Below, one piece after another: positions 1 through 10,373 of a stretch of 64,000 nucleotides of DNA. The stretch comes from JAXMCI01 sp046349435 (GTDB lineage Bacteria; Pseudomonadota; Alphaproteobacteria; Dongiales; Dongiaceae), in NCBI GenBank assembly GCA_046349435.1, contig JAXMCI010000016.1, positions 1-64,000 on the forward strand, read 5' to 3'. The position numbers and the translations under genes were made by a program. Within the stretch, counting starts at the first letter, position 1, and each line of letters begins with the position of its first letter. The notes beneath the pieces were generated by a model. The model had not been told where the DNA came from and did no database searches. It was given only the letters and a program-made list of their open reading frames with translations.

Positions 1-2217
1 CACCCCGGCCTGGCGCAGCGCATCGGCGAGCGCGTTGTAGCCGGCGGCAAGCGCGCCGGTGGTGCCGGCCTCGCCGACGCCCTTGCTGCCGAGCGGGTTG
101 CCCGGGCTCGGCACCTCGACATGCTCGGTGACGAAGGACGGCAGGTCGTCGGCCCGCGGCATGGCGTAGTCCATCAGCGAGCCGGTGAGCAGCTGGCCGC
201 TGCCCGGCTCGTAGACGGCCTGCTCGAGCAGCACCTGGCCGAGCCCCTGGGCGATGCCGCCGCGCAGCTGGCCGTCGACCAGCGGCGGGCTGATGGCGCG
301 GCCGACATCGTCGACCGCGACGAAGGAGACGACGCGCGTCGCGCCGGTCTCCGGATCGATCTCCAGCTCGGCGACGTGGCAGCCATTGGGGAAGGTCGAG
401 GGCACGTTGCCGGTGCCGGTGACCGAGAGCAGCCGGCCCTGGGCGGCGAGATCGCCGAGCGACAGGCCCTGGCCGCTGGCCGGGCGGACCACCCGGCCGT
501 CCCGCCACGCCACCTCCCCCGCCGGCACCTGCATCAGCTCGGCGCCGGCGGCGACCGCGGCGGCGATCAGCGCGTCGCAGGCGACCAGCGCCGCGGCGCC
601 GCCCACCGTCATCGAGCGCGAGGCGAAGGAGCCGATGCCGCCCGGCACCAGCGCGGAATCGCCCTCGCAGAAGCGCACCTCGCCGACCGGGATGCCGAGC
701 CGCCCGGCGACCAGCGGCCCGAACACCGTCTCGTGCCCCTGCCCGTTCGACTGCATGCCGCTGCGGAACAGCACGGCGCCGTCCGGGGCGAGGTCGAGCC
801 GCACATCCTCGACCGGCACCACCCCGGCGATCTCGACATAGCAGGCGAGCCCGAGGCCGCGCAGCCGGCCGGCCGCACGCGCGGCCTCGCGCCGCGCCGG
901 GAATCCCGCGAGGTCGGCGAGCGCCGCGGCGCGGTCGAGGAGGCGCGCGAACTCGCCGCTGTCGTAGCGCACGCCGTTGGGCGGCTCGTAGGGCATCGCC
1001 GCCGGCGGCACCAGGTTGCGCCGGCGCAGCTCGACCGGATCGAGCCCGAGGTCGCGCGCCGCCTGGTCGACGAGATGCTCGAGCAGCAGGTTGGCCTCGG
1101 GCCGGCCGGCGCCGCGATAGGGCGCCACCGGCACGGTGTTGCTGTAGACGCACTTGATCGCGACGTGGATCGCCGGCGTGCGGTACATGCCGGCGATGCA
1201 GCTGTGGAAGTTGCGCGTCGCGGTGAAGGTGGTGAACAGCGTCTGGTAGGCGCCGACATTGACGGTCGAGCGCACCCGCAGCCCGGTGAAGCGGCCCTCG
1301 GCATCGAGCGCCAGCTCGCCCTCCAGCCAGCTGTCGCGGCCGTGCGTGTCGGAGAGGAAGGCCTCGCTGCGCGTCGCCGTCCATTTCACCGGGCGGCCGA
1401 CCCGGCGGCTGGCCTCGAGCAGCGCGACATATTCGGGATAGGCGAGCGCCTTGGCGCCGAAGCCGCCGCCGACCTCGCGGCTGACCACCCGCACCCGCCC
1501 GGCCGGCAGCCGCATCAGCGCCGCGACCTCGCCGGCCAGCCCGGCCGCACCCTGCGAGCCGGTATAGAGGTCGAAGCGGTCCTCCGCCGGCCGGTACTCG
1601 GCGACCGCGGCGCGCGGCTCGAGCGGCACAACGGCCAGGCGCTGGCTGCGGATCCTGACGCGGGCGACGTGATGCGCCGCGCCCATCGCCGCCGCGACCG
1701 CCGCAGCGTCGCCCGCCGCGAAGTCGAGCGCGACGTTGTCCGGCATCTCCGGCCACAGCACGATCGCCGGCGCCGGATCGTGCACCGGCTCGACCAGGGC
1801 CGGCAGCTCGGCGTAGCGCGTGACGATCGCCTCGGCGGCGTCCTGCGCCGCCACGGCGCTCTCAGCCACCACCATGGCGACCGCCTCGCCGACATGGCGC
1901 ACCCGCCCGACGGCCAGCGGCGGCCAGTCGGGCCGCCGCATCGGGCTGCCGTCGGCGTTCTGCTGCGGCGGGAAGTCGGGCAGCCGGCCATAGCCGAGCG
2001 GCGCGAGGTCGGCGCCGGTCAGCACCAGCAGCACGCCGGGCATGGCGCGCGCCGCCTCGGTCTCGACCGACAGGATGTCGGCATGGGCCACCGGCGCGCG
2101 CAGGAAGGCGGCCCAGGCCTGGCCCGGCAGGTTGAGGTCGTCGCTGTAGCGGCCCTGGCCGCGCAGCAGCCGGAGATCCTCGACCCGCCCCTCCCAGCGC
2201 GCGGCGCCGAGGTTCAC
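1..2217 (-). CDS. CoxL-type molybdopterin-binding hydroxylase large subunit (partial)
   Basis: Catalytic large subunit of the xanthine dehydrogenase / aerobic CO dehydrogenase family, which hydroxylates a substrate at a molybdenum-cytosine-dinucleotide centre. The frame is open from a GTG at 2217 to the window edge (739 codons), so only the last few dozen residues are missing. Visible motifs are PYRGAGRPE near 1107-1133, which is the form II (not true CO dehydrogenase) active-site loop, and KGVGEAGT near 61-84, carrying the conserved catalytic Glu. The start GTG overlaps the TGA of the GMC oxidoreductase gene (GTGA), so translation is probably coupled. The usual partners, a 2Fe-2S small subunit and an FAD subunit, are not visible and may lie beyond base 1. 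The substrate is unknown. Confidence 0.88.
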   Translation of the reverse strand, partial: MNLGAARWEGRVEDLRLLRGQGRYSDDLNLPGQAWAAFLRAPVAHADILSVETEAARAMPGVLLVLTGADLAPLGYGRLPDFPPQQNADGSPMRRPDWPPLAVGRVRHVGEAVAMVVAESAVAAQDAAEAIVTRYAELPALVEPVHDPAPAIVLWPEMPDNVALDFAAGDAAAVAAAMGAAHHVARVRIRSQRLAVVPLEPRAAVAEYRPAEDRFDLYTGSQGAAGLAGEVAALMRLPAGRVRVVSREVGGGFGAKALAYPEYVALLEASRRVGRPVKWTATRSEAFLSDTHGRDSWLEGELALDAEGRFTGLRVRSTVNVGAYQTLFTTFTATRNFHSCIAGMYRTPAIHVAIKCVYSNTVPVAPYRGAGRPEANLLLEHLVDQAARDLGLDPVELRRRNLVPPAAMPYEPPNGVRYDSGEFARLLDRAAALADLAGFPARREAARAAGRLRGLGLACYVEIAGVVPVEDVRLDLAPDGAVLFRSGMQSNGQGHETVFGPLVAGRLGIPVGEVRFCEGDSALVPGGIGSFASRSMTVGGAAALVACDALIAAAVAAGAELMQVPAGEVAWRDGRVVRPASGQGLSLGDLAAQGRLLSVTGTGNVPSTFPNGCHVAELEIDPETGATRVVSFVAVDDVGRAISPPLVDGQLRGGIAQGLGQVLLEQAVYEPGSGQLLTGSLMDYAMPRADDLPSFVTEHVEVPSPGNPLGSKGVGEAGTTGALAAGYNALADALRQAGV

Positions 2218-3847
2218 GCCGGATCCTCCGGCGGCAGCGCCGGCCGGCCGCGCATGCGGTCGGCGATCTTCTCCGCCATCATGATGATGACCGCGTTGAT
2301 GTTGCCGCCGACCAGGTCGGGCATCGCCGAGGCGTCGACGACGCGCAGCCGCTCCAGCCCGTGCACCCTGAGCTCGGGATCGACCACCGCCATCGGGTCG
2401 CCCGCCAGGCCCATGCGGCAGGTGCCGGCGGGGTGGTGGGCGGTGGCGGCATTGGCGCGGATGTGCGCGTCGAGCTCGGCCGTGGTCCGCAGGCCGTTGG
2501 AGCGCTCGCTCGCGCGGAACCCGTCCAGCCGCTTCTGCCGGCCGAGATCGCGCACCAGCTCGAGCCCGGCGCGGATGCCGCGCCAGTCCGCCTCGCGCTC
2601 GAGGAAGTTCTGGTGGATGCGCGGCAGGTCGTCGGGATCGGCCGAGGCGAGCTCGATCCAGCCGCGGCTCTCCGGCCGCACCAGCACGGCGCGGCAGGCA
2701 TAGGTGTCGGGCACCGGCCGGGTGAAGGGCTCGAGATAGGGCTTGCCGCCGAGGGGCGCGGCGCGGAACAGGATCTGGGTGTCGGGCAGCGCGCCGGCGG
2801 CCGCGCTCTTCAGGAAGGCGGTCCAGCCGCTCGGCAGGTCGGTGGCGAAGCCGGTGCCGAAGGCGTAGGCGCGGCCGAGCTCGCGCGCGATCCGGTCGAT
2901 GCGCATCTGCTCGGTGAACAGGCTGCGGCCGCTGCGGACATACTCGATGCCGACCGAGAGATGGTCCTGCAGGTTGCGCCCGACGCCGGGCAGCGCATGG
3001 CGCACGGCGATGCCGTGCGGCGCCAGCGCCGCGGGGTCGCCGATCCCGACAGCATCAGCAGCTGCGGCGAGTTGACGACGCCGCCGCAGAGGATCACCTC
3101 GCGCTCGGCGCGGGCCACCGCCAGCTCGCTGCCCTGGCGGTACGCGACGCCGGCGGCGCGATCGCCCTGGAACAGCACCCGCGTGGCCAGCGCGTACTGC
3201 GCCAGCACCAGGTTGCTCCGCCGCAGCGCCGGCCGCAGATAGGCGTCGGCGGCGCTGCAGCGCAGGCCGCGGCGGATCGTCATCTGCATCCGCCCGACGC
3301 CCTCCTGGTCGGCGCCGTTGTGGTCGTCGTTGTGGCGGAAGCCGGCATCGGCGCTGGCCTCCAGCCAGGCTCCCACGATCGGGTCGTCGTAGCGCGAGGT
3401 GACGACGCCGAGCGGGCCGCTGCCGCCGCGATAGGCGCTGGCGCCGCCCTCCCAGGTCTCCTGCCTGCGGAAATAGGGCAGCACCTCGGGATAGGACCAG
3501 CCGCTCAGCCCGGCCGCCGCCCAGCGCGCGTAGTCGGCGCGGTGGCCGCGGATGTAGGTCATCGCGTTGACCGAGGACGAGCCGCCGATCACCTTGCCGC
3601 GCGCGAACTCGATCTCCCGGTTGTTCAGCCGCGGCTCGGGCTGGCTGAAATACATCCAGTCATGCAGCCGCTTGCCGAGGATCTTGCCCCAGCCGAGCGG
3701 CAGGCGGATCCAGGGATCGCGGTCGGAGCCGCCCGCCTCGAGCAGCAGGACGCGCACGTCGCGGTCCTCGCTGAGGCGCGCGGCGAGCGTGCAGCCGGCC
3801 GAGCCGGCGCCGACGATGACGTAGTCGAAGGCCGCTTCGCTGGCCAT
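2214..3847 (-). CDS. GMC-family FAD oxidoreductase (frameshifted)
   Basis: Choline-dehydrogenase-like alcohol oxidoreductase of about 545 residues. The N-terminus has the FAD-binding VIVGAGSAG motif at about residues 10-18 and the GMC signature GKVIGGSSSVNAM at about residue 85. The C-terminal half contains the typical HHPAGTCRMG and VDASAMPD segments. The frame breaks near 3045: after SPQLLMLSG one G is missing from a G run (three instead of four), and restoring it gives the expected SGIGDPAALAPHG. It lies between the cupin and CoxL genes in one minus-strand transcription unit, which suggests successive oxidation of one alcohol-containing substrate. Start ATG at 3847. The break is probably a sequence error, but a real pseudogene cannot be excluded. 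Confidence 0.87.
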
Positions 3848-4402
3848 CGCCGGAGGGTGCGCCGCGCCCTGGCGGCGAATCCCTTGGCCAGGCGCGACTT
3901 CTCGTTCTCGAACACCGCGTCGTCGGCATAGCCGACGGGGCCCGCCGGCCGGTGCCGATCAGGGTCTGCAGATAGGCCGGCTCCAGCCCCTCGTTGACGA
4001 AGCCGTGCAGCACGCCGGGCGGGCAGGAGATGCAGCCCCACTGGCCCAGCCGCTTGGAGACGCGCCGGCCGGTCTCGTCCTCGAGGAAGAAGGTCACCAG
4101 CCCCTGCAGGACGAAGAACACCTCCTCGACCTCGTGGGTGTGGGCCGAGCGCCCTGCCCCGGCGGCAGGAACATGACGCTGAGGGTGAAGCCCTTGGCGG
4201 GGATGAAGTTCGGGTCGTTGTGCTTGCCCGAGCCGCCGGCGCCGATGAAGCGGTGCTGCGCGCGGCGGCGGCCCTCGATGCGGGAATCGGCGAAGGCGTC
4301 CCAGTCCGGGGTGATGTCGGCGAAGGACTTGGTGTAGCGGGCCAGGATGTCCTCGAGGGACATGCCCGCCAGCTCGGCCGGCCGCTCATGCCTGATGCTC
4401 AT
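3848..4402 (-). CDS. Cupin-domain protein (frameshifted twice)
   Basis: Small beta-barrel metal-binding protein. Cupin motif 1 is recovered as GARAHTHEVEEVFFVLQG once a one-base deletion near 4153 is allowed for. Motif 2 is PPGVLHGFVNEG. A second one-base shift near 3942 follows LQTLIGTGR. Residues 1-80 come from the frame starting at ATG 4402. The end is uncertain because the last frame runs into the start of the GMC gene without a stop, so the given left boundary is only the GMC start. Members of this family act as dioxygenases, lyases or isomerases, and the specific activity cannot be read here. It heads the cupin-GMC-CoxL unit, with a 116-base upstream gap holding a possible operator. Confidence 0.72.
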
Positions 4403-4518
4403 GCCAAGCTCCCCGTTCCCCTCTGGTCCCGGGCCATGCTCGCGTGGCCCCGGCCGTCATGCAATTAGAATAGTTCGACCGCCGCGTTGCGGCGGGCGCA
4501 ACGAACCGCCGGCCCGTC
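4403..4518 (-). promoter_or_regulatory. Intergenic control region upstream of cupin-GMC-coxL unit
   Basis: The gap between the aldehyde dehydrogenase stop and the cupin start. On the minus strand it contains GGTCGAACTATTCTAATTGC around 4463-4484. A similar block, CCGTTCAAATTATTCTAGT, lies near 12718-12739 upstream of the branched-chain binding-protein gene. The shared core is TCRAANTATTCTA. This could be a common operator or promoter of the catabolic cluster. It is pattern matching by eye, with no proof of binding. Confidence 0.3.
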
Positions 4519-5966
4519 CTAGAGCTTGATGTTGACGTTCTTCACCTGGGTGAAGGCGAACAGCTCGTCGCGGCACTCCTCGCGGCCGAGCCCCGACTGC
4601 TTGTAGCCGCCGAACGGCGCACCGAGGAAGTGCGAGCCCACCTGGTTGATCCAGACATAGCCCGCCTGGACCCGCGCGGCGGCGCGGTGGGCGGTGGCGA
4701 GGTCGCGGGTGAAGATCGCCGCGGTCAGCCCGTAGTCGAGCTGGTTGACCAGGCGGTAGAGCTCCTCCTCGTCGCTCCAGCGCAGCACCGAGAGCACCGG
4801 CCCGAAGATCTCCTCGCGCGCGATGCGCATGCCCATGGTGACGTCGGCGAACACCGTCGGCAGCACGAAGAAGCCGTTCTCCAGCCCGGGCGTGCCGGGC
4901 GGCCCGCCGCCGGTCAGCAGCCGGGCGCCGTCCTCCTTGCCGAGCGCGATGTAGCGCAGCACCTTCTCGTACTGCGCGCGGTCGACCAGCGGCCCCATGG
5001 TGGTGGCCGGGTCGGTCGGCAGGCCGGGCACGAAGCGGCCCGCCGCCGCGACGATGCCGTCGAGCACCGCCTCGTACTGGCTGGCATGGATGAAGGCCCG
5101 GCTGGTCGAGCCGCAGGACTGGCCGGCCCACGCGAAGTTCATGCCGGCGACGGCGCCCGCCGCCACCGCCGCCGGATCGGCGTCGGGATAGGCGATCAGC
5201 GCGTTCTTGCCGCCGAGCTCGAGGGCCACCGGCGCCACCCGCTCGGCCGCGGCGCGCAGGATCGCCTTGCCGGTGGGGATGCTGCCGACCAGCGAGACCT
5301 TGGCGACCGCGGATGGGCGGCCAGCGCGGCGCCGCAGTCGCGCCCGCCGGTGACGACGTTGAAGACGCCGGGCGGCAGCACCTCGGCGGCGAGCTCGGCC
5401 AGCCGCAGCGCCGAGAGCGGCGTCTGGTGCGCCGGCTTCAGCACCACCGTGTTGCCCGCCGCCCAGGCCGGCGCCGGCCGGGTCACGCCGAACAGCACGG
5501 GATGGTTGAAGGCGGCGATGCAGGCGACCGCGCCGAGCGGCTCGCGGACGGTGTAGTTGAGATGGCCGCCGCCCATCGGGACGGTCTCGCCCTTGAGCTC
5601 GGTGACCAGCCCGGCGAAGTATTCCAGCGTCACCGCCGAGACCTCGACGTCGCGCAGCATGCCGGCGATCGGGCTGCCGCAATTCTCCGCGTCGAGCCCG
5701 GCCAGCTCGCGCGCGTTGCGGCGCAGCAGCGCCGCCAGCGCCTTCAGCCGCTCGGCGCGCTCCAGCGGCTTCAGCGCGCTCCAGGCCGGGAAGGCCGCCG
5801 CCGCGGCGCGCACCGCGCGGTCGACGTCCTCGGCCCCGGCATCGGGCACGCTGCCGAGCGCGGCGCCGGTCGCCGGGTTGATCGCCGCCATGCTGCCGGG
5901 GGCCAGCGCATCCTGCCAGCGCCCGTCATAGAAGAGCCGCCGCCCCGCCGCGTCCGCCTCGCCCAT
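4519..5966 (-). CDS. Aldehyde dehydrogenase family protein (frameshifted)
   Basis: NAD(P)-dependent aldehyde dehydrogenase, about 482 residues. The start ATG at 5966 (MGEADAAGRR) has GGGGAG a few bases upstream. Visible are AFNHPVLFGVTRP (cofactor region), VALELGGKNALI (with the general-base Glu), GQSCGSTSR (catalytic Cys) and EEIFGPVLSVL. The frame breaks near 5312, where one G is missing between AALAAHP and VAKVSLVGS. The TAG stop is at 4519. It sits divergent to the dienelactone hydrolase gene and upstream of the cupin-GMC-CoxL unit, which fits oxidation of an aldehyde made by the GMC enzyme. That link is inference from position only. Confidence 0.88.
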
Positions 5967-6149
5967 TGCCCGCTCCCCGCCCGGCCGAAAGGCCTCATTC
6001 CACCATGCGGCGGCGCTCCGGCAATTGCAAAAATCCGCCCCCGCCGTTGTCCGCCCGGCAACGCCGATCCCGCCGCCGCCGGGCGCTTGCCGGCCCCGGC
6101 GAAGCGTGCCTAGGCTCCGCGCGACGGCCAGCCGGGGAGGACGGGATCC

Positions 6150-6890
6150 ATGGAGGAGCGCAAGTTCGACATCGCCACCGCCGACGGCGCGATGAACAGC
6201 TTCGTGTGCCATCCCGACGAGGGCGGCCCCTTCCCGCCGGTGATCTTCTACCAGGACGCGCCCGGCGTCCGGCAGGAGCTGTTCGACATGGCCCGCCGGC
6301 TCGCCACCGCCGGCTACTACGTGATCCTGCCGAACCTCTACTACCGCACCGCCCGCGACGTGGTGATCGACGGCAACCGCGCCGAGATCGACGGCACCTA
6401 CGACTCGCGGCGCATGTACGAGCTGATCTTCAGCCTGACCAACACCATGCCGGTCGAGGACACCGGGGCGCTGCTCGCCGCCATCGCCGACGACCCGCAG
6501 GTCCGCCCCGGCCCGGTCGGCGCGCTCGGCTACTGCATGGGCGGGCGCTTCGCCGCCTGCGCCGCGGCGCGCTACCCCGAGCTCGCCGCCATCGCCGCCT
6601 ACTGCGCCACCTGGATGGTCTCGGACCGTCCCGACTCGGCCCATCTCGCGGTCGGCCGCATCGCCGGCGAGATCTACCTCGCCTGCGCCGAGCAGGACCC
6701 CTATCTGCCCGACGACCAGATCGAGGAGCTGCGCCGCCGCATGGTCGAGGGCGGCGTGCGCCACCGCATCGAGATCTATCCCGGCACCCGCCACGCCTTC
6801 GCCTTCCGCGACCGCGACACCCACCAGCAGGCGGGCGAGGACCGCCACTGGCAGCGCATGATCGCGCTGTTCCGCCGGCATCTCGGCTGA
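6150..6890 (+). CDS. Dienelactone hydrolase family protein
   Basis: Alpha/beta hydrolase of 246 residues related to carboxymethylenebutenolidase, which opens dienelactone rings in chloroaromatic and aromatic degradation. The nucleophile Cys lies in GYCMGGRFAA (about residue 130), the acid Asp in AEQDPYLPD and the His in GTRHAFAF, so the Cys-Asp-His triad is complete. The start ATG at 6150 follows GGGGAGGACGG. Divergent from the aldehyde dehydrogenase gene with about 180 bases between, and just upstream of the livHMGF-like transporter genes. Family members act on many esters, so the substrate is not assigned. Confidence 0.9.
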   Translation: MEERKFDIATADGAMNSFVCHPDEGGPFPPVIFYQDAPGVRQELFDMARRLATAGYYVILPNLYYRTARDVVIDGNRAEIDGTYDSRRMYELIFSLTNTMPVEDTGALLAAIADDPQVRPGPVGALGYCMGGRFAACAAARYPELAAIAAYCATWMVSDRPDSAHLAVGRIAGEIYLACAEQDPYLPDDQIEELRRRMVEGGVRHRIEIYPGTRHAFAFRDRDTHQQAGEDRHWQRMIALFRRHLG

Positions 6891-7061
6891 GCGCCCGCGG
6901 GGACGACCTGGGGACGATCCGGGCGCGCCGGGCGTTGCCGGCGGCAGAACGGATCGATTGCATTTTTCTTATTGTGGAAACGTGACGCGCTGGGCCAAGT
7001 TGCTCCGGGAATGCCGGCCCGCAGCGCCGGCCCTGGGGATTCGGGAGAGGCCGCGGCGGGG

Positions 7062-7931
7062 ATGCAGCTCGTCCTCAACGGAGCAGGCAGCGGCGCCGTG
7101 GTGGCCGTGCTGGCGCTCGCCTTCCAGCTCGTCTACCTGCCGACCCGCGTCTTCCACTTCGCCATGGCGGCGCTCTACGCCGCGGCGCCCTTCATCGTCT
7201 GGCAGGCGCTCGACTGGGGCGTGCCGCGGCCGGCGGCGCTGCTGCTCGGCGTGCTCGGCACGGTCGCCCTGTCGCTGCTCGCCGAGGCGGTCAACCACGG
7301 GCCGATCGCGCGGCGCAGCGGCTCCTTCTCGGCGCAGCTGATCGCCTCGGTCGGCTTCTACATCATCCTGGTTCAGGTCATCGCGGTGATCTGGGGCAAC
7401 GACCCCAAGGCGCTGCGCGGCGGCGCCGACACGGTGATCCCGCTCGGCAGCGTGGTCGTCACCGGCATGCGGCTGTGGCAGATCGCCGGCTGCGCCGCCC
7501 TCGTGCTCGCCTTCTTCGCCTGGCTGTTCCTGACCCGCGTCGGGCTGCTGTTCCGCGCGCTCTCCGACAATCCGCGCGAGCTGGCGGTGCGCGGCCACAA
7601 CGTCCGCCGGCTGCGGCTGGTCGCCTTCGCCATCTCCGGCGCGATGATCGGCACCGTCGCCATCCTGGTGGCGCTCGACACCGGCTTCTACTCGTACAGC
7701 GGCCTGCCGATGCTGCTGCTCTCGGTGGTGGCGGCGATCATCGGCGGCCGCCATTCCTTCCTCGGCGCGGTGATCGGCGGGCTGCTGCTCGGGCTGGTCC
7801 GCGCCCAGGTCGAATGGTACCTGTCGCCGCGCTGGCTCGACGCCGCGACCTTCGTGCTGCTGGTCGTCTTCCTGCTGTTCCGGCCGGAGGGCATCCTCGC
7901 CCGGCGGGCGCGGCTCGAGGCCGCCGCATGA
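7062..7931 (+). CDS. Branched-chain amino acid ABC transporter permease, LivH type
   Basis: Inner-membrane permease of 289 residues with about eight hydrophobic segments and the LivH-type stretch ALSDNPRELAVRGHNVRRLR in the cytoplasmic loop. The start chosen is ATG 7062 (MQLVLNGAGSG), which begins the first membrane helix. An earlier in-frame TTG at 6972 would add a non-family leader. Its TGA overlaps the ATG of the next permease gene (ATGA at 7928-7931). Together with the following permease and the double-ATPase it forms a high-affinity importer. Despite the family name such systems also import aromatic acids, urea and other compounds, and the degradative neighbours suggest that here. Confidence 0.9.
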   Translation: MQLVLNGAGSGAVVAVLALAFQLVYLPTRVFHFAMAALYAAAPFIVWQALDWGVPRPAALLLGVLGTVALSLLAEAVNHGPIARRSGSFSAQLIASVGFYIILVQVIAVIWGNDPKALRGGADTVIPLGSVVVTGMRLWQIAGCAALVLAFFAWLFLTRVGLLFRALSDNPRELAVRGHNVRRLRLVAFAISGAMIGTVAILVALDTGFYSYSGLPMLLLSVVAAIIGGRHSFLGAVIGGLLLGLVRAQVEWYLSPRWLDAATFVLLVVFLLFRPEGILARRARLEAAA

Positions 7932-8829
7932 ACTACCTGCTGCACCTGCTGATCCTGTTCGACGTCTACCTGATCACCGCGATCAGCCTCAACGTCGTGG
8001 TCGGCTATGTCGGGCTGCTCACCCTGGCCCATGCCGGCTACTTCGCGCTCGGCGCTTATGGCTACGCGCTGGCGGCGCTGCTGCTCGGCTGGGGCTTCGT
8101 GCCCTCCCTGGTCGCCGCGCTCGCCGTCACGGCGCTGGCCAGCCTGCCGCTCGCCATCGCCTCCTGGCGCTTCCGCGGCGACTTCTTCGTGCTGTTCTCG
8201 CTCGCCGTCCAGGTGCTGCTGATCAGCGCCTTGCGCAACTGGCACGACCCGACCCAGCCTTTCGGCACCTGGAGCAACGTCACCAACGGCGATTTCGGCA
8301 TCATGAACATCCCGGCGCCGGCCATCGGCGCGCTCGATCTCGGGACCCAGGGCCGCATCGCCCTGCTCTTCACCCTGCTGGCGACGGGGGTGGCGGCGCT
8401 CGCCGCGGTGCTGCTGCGCTCGCCCTGGGGCCGCATGGTGCGCGCGGTGCGCGACGACGAGCTGGCGGCGCGCGGCCTCGGCAAGAACATCCACCTCGTC
8501 AAGCTGCAGGGCATCGCCATCGGCTGCGCCGTGGCCGGCTTCGCCGGCGCCCTCTTCGCCTCCTACTCCAGCTTCATCGACCCGACGCTGGCCGACCTCG
8601 ACCAGTCGACCCTGCTGCTGGCGATGATCATCGTCGGCGGCGTCGGCAGCGCGGTGCTCGGGCCGCTGGTCGGCGCCGCGCTGCTCATCGCCATCCCCGA
8701 GCTGCTGCGCTTCGTCCACCTGCCGATCACCATGGCGGCCGAGCTGCGGCTCGCCCTCTACGGCCTCCTCCTCATCCTGTTCGTCCATGCCCGCCCCCAG
8801 GAATCGCCGGCCGCTACCGCATGGACTGA
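7928..8829 (+). CDS. Branched-chain amino acid ABC transporter permease, LivM type (frameshifted at C-terminus)
   Basis: Second permease, about 300 residues, starting at ATG 7928 with LNVVVGYVGLLTLAHAGYFA (typical LivM) and containing VRDDELAARGLGKN and IVGGVGSAVLGPLVGA. As printed, its frame runs without a stop into the ATPase gene. Adding one G in the GG run near 8805 instead gives the canonical ending RPQGIAGRYRMD and the TGA at 8827-8829. The apparent permease-ATPase fusion is therefore probably a one-base deletion artefact. Overlaps livH by four bases. Confidence 0.85.
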
Positions 8830-8857
8830 GGCGGCGCTGGCCGCCCAGCCGGTGGTG

Positions 8858-10340
8858 ATGCGCGCCGAGGGGCTGCGCAAGGCCTTCGGCGGCCAGGTCG
8901 TGCTCGACGGCGCCGGCTTCGAGATGCGGCGCGGCGAGGTCGTGCTGCTGCGCGGCCCGAACGGCTCGGGCAAGACCACCCTGCTCAACATCCTGACCGG
9001 CAACCTGGAGCCCGACGCCGGCCGCATCCAGATCCTGGTCGAGGGCGCGCGCGCGAGGGCTTCGCCTTCCCGCGCTCGCCGCTCGCCGCCCTCAACCCGT
9101 TCGACCGCTTCAGCCCGGAGGGCATCGCCCAGGACGGGCTCAGCCGCACCTGGCAGGACATCCGGCTGTTCCCCAGCCACAGCCTGCAGGACAATGTCGT
9201 GCTGGCGATCAAGAAGCAGCTCGGCGAGCGGCCGCTGGCCGTGCTGTTCCGGCCCGGCGCGGTGCGCCGCGAGCAGCGCCGCCTCGCCGCCGAGGCGGTC
9301 TCCCTGCTCGGCCGCTTCGGGCTGGCCGAGCGCGCCGCCTCCTCCGGCGACATGGTCTCGCTCGGCCAGGCCAAGCGGGTGGCGATCGCCCGCACCGTCC
9401 AGGCCGGCGCGAAGATCCTGTTCCTCGACGAGCCGCTGGCGGCGCTCGACGCCGCCGGCATCCGCGACGTCATCGCCTTCCTGCGCGACATCGTGCGCGA
9501 GCACCAGACCACCCTGGTGATCGTCGAGCACGTCTTCAACATCCCGCGCATCCTCGACCTCGCCACCACCGTCTGGACGATCGCCGGCGGGCGCCTCGCG
9601 GTGGAGAGCCCGGAGGCGGTGCGCCGCGAGGCGATCGACGATCCCGGCGACGCGCTGCGGCCCTGGCTGGCCGAGCTCGCCGGCGGCGAGTCCCGCATCC
9701 TCGACCAGCCGCTGCCCGGCGGCGCGCTGCTCTCCCAGGTCCAGCTCGATCCCGCCGCCGGCGACGCGCCGCTGCTCGAGGTCGACGGCCTGGTGGTGTC
9801 GCGCGGCCGCCGCGCGGTGATCGGCGGCGGCGAGGGCAGCGCCGCGGCCGGGCTCGGCTTCCGCATCCGCCGCGGCAGCGTCGCGCTGCTGCAGGCGCCC
9901 AATGGCTGGGGCAAGACGACGCTGCTCGAGGCGCTGACCGGCGTGCTGCCGGTGACCCGCGGCAGCATCCGGCTCGGGGCCGGCCGATCGAGCGGCTGCC
10001 GGTCTGGGACCGCGTCGCCGCCGGCCTCGCCATCATGCAGAGCCGCGACAACGCCTTCCCCAACCTGTCGGTCGAGGAGTCGCTGCGGCTCGCCGGCCTC
10101 GCCGAGGCGCCGGCGATGATCCGGCCGCTGCTCGGGCGGCGGATGAGCGCGCTCAGCGGCGGCGAGCGGCAGAAGGTGGTCGCCGCCTGCGCGCTCGCCC
10201 GCGCCGGCGACCGCATGGCGCTGCTCGACGAGCCCTTCGCCATGCTCGACGCGCGCGCCATCGCGGCGGTGCAGGAGCGCATCCTGCAGAACCGCGGCGG
10301 CGCCACCCTGATCCTGATCCCCGCCGCCTCGCAGGGCTGA
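8858..10340 (+). CDS. Double ABC ATPase, LivG and LivF domains in one chain (frameshifted twice)
   Basis: Two ATPase domains follow each other with no stop or start between. Domain 1 has Walker A GPNGSGKTT (about residue 33), Walker B ILFLDEPLAALDAAG and an altered signature, SLGQAKRVAIA instead of LSGGQ. Domain 2 has Walker A APNGWGKTT, signature LSGGERQKV and Walker B MALLDEPFAMLDARA. The part from about 9050 to 9985, which spans the domain junction, is in one continuous frame, so the fusion itself is not produced by a shift. One-base deletions near 9045 and 9985 break the chain elsewhere. Start ATG 8858 or the preceding GTG codons at 8852/8855. It energises the two permeases upstream; separate livG and livF genes are the norm. 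Confidence 0.82.
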
Positions 10341-10373
10341 GCGGCGGCGGACCCACCAGCGAAAGGAACGGTC

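Noticed and set aside
121..2703. An 860-codon open frame on the plus strand
   Set aside because: Opposite the CoxL and GMC genes, whose conserved motifs are clear; the plus-strand protein is compositionally biased.
5967..6881. N-terminal extension of the aldehyde dehydrogenase
   Set aside because: The frame is open upstream of 5966 but overlaps the divergent hydrolase gene and lacks family similarity; ATG 5966 has its own ribosome site.
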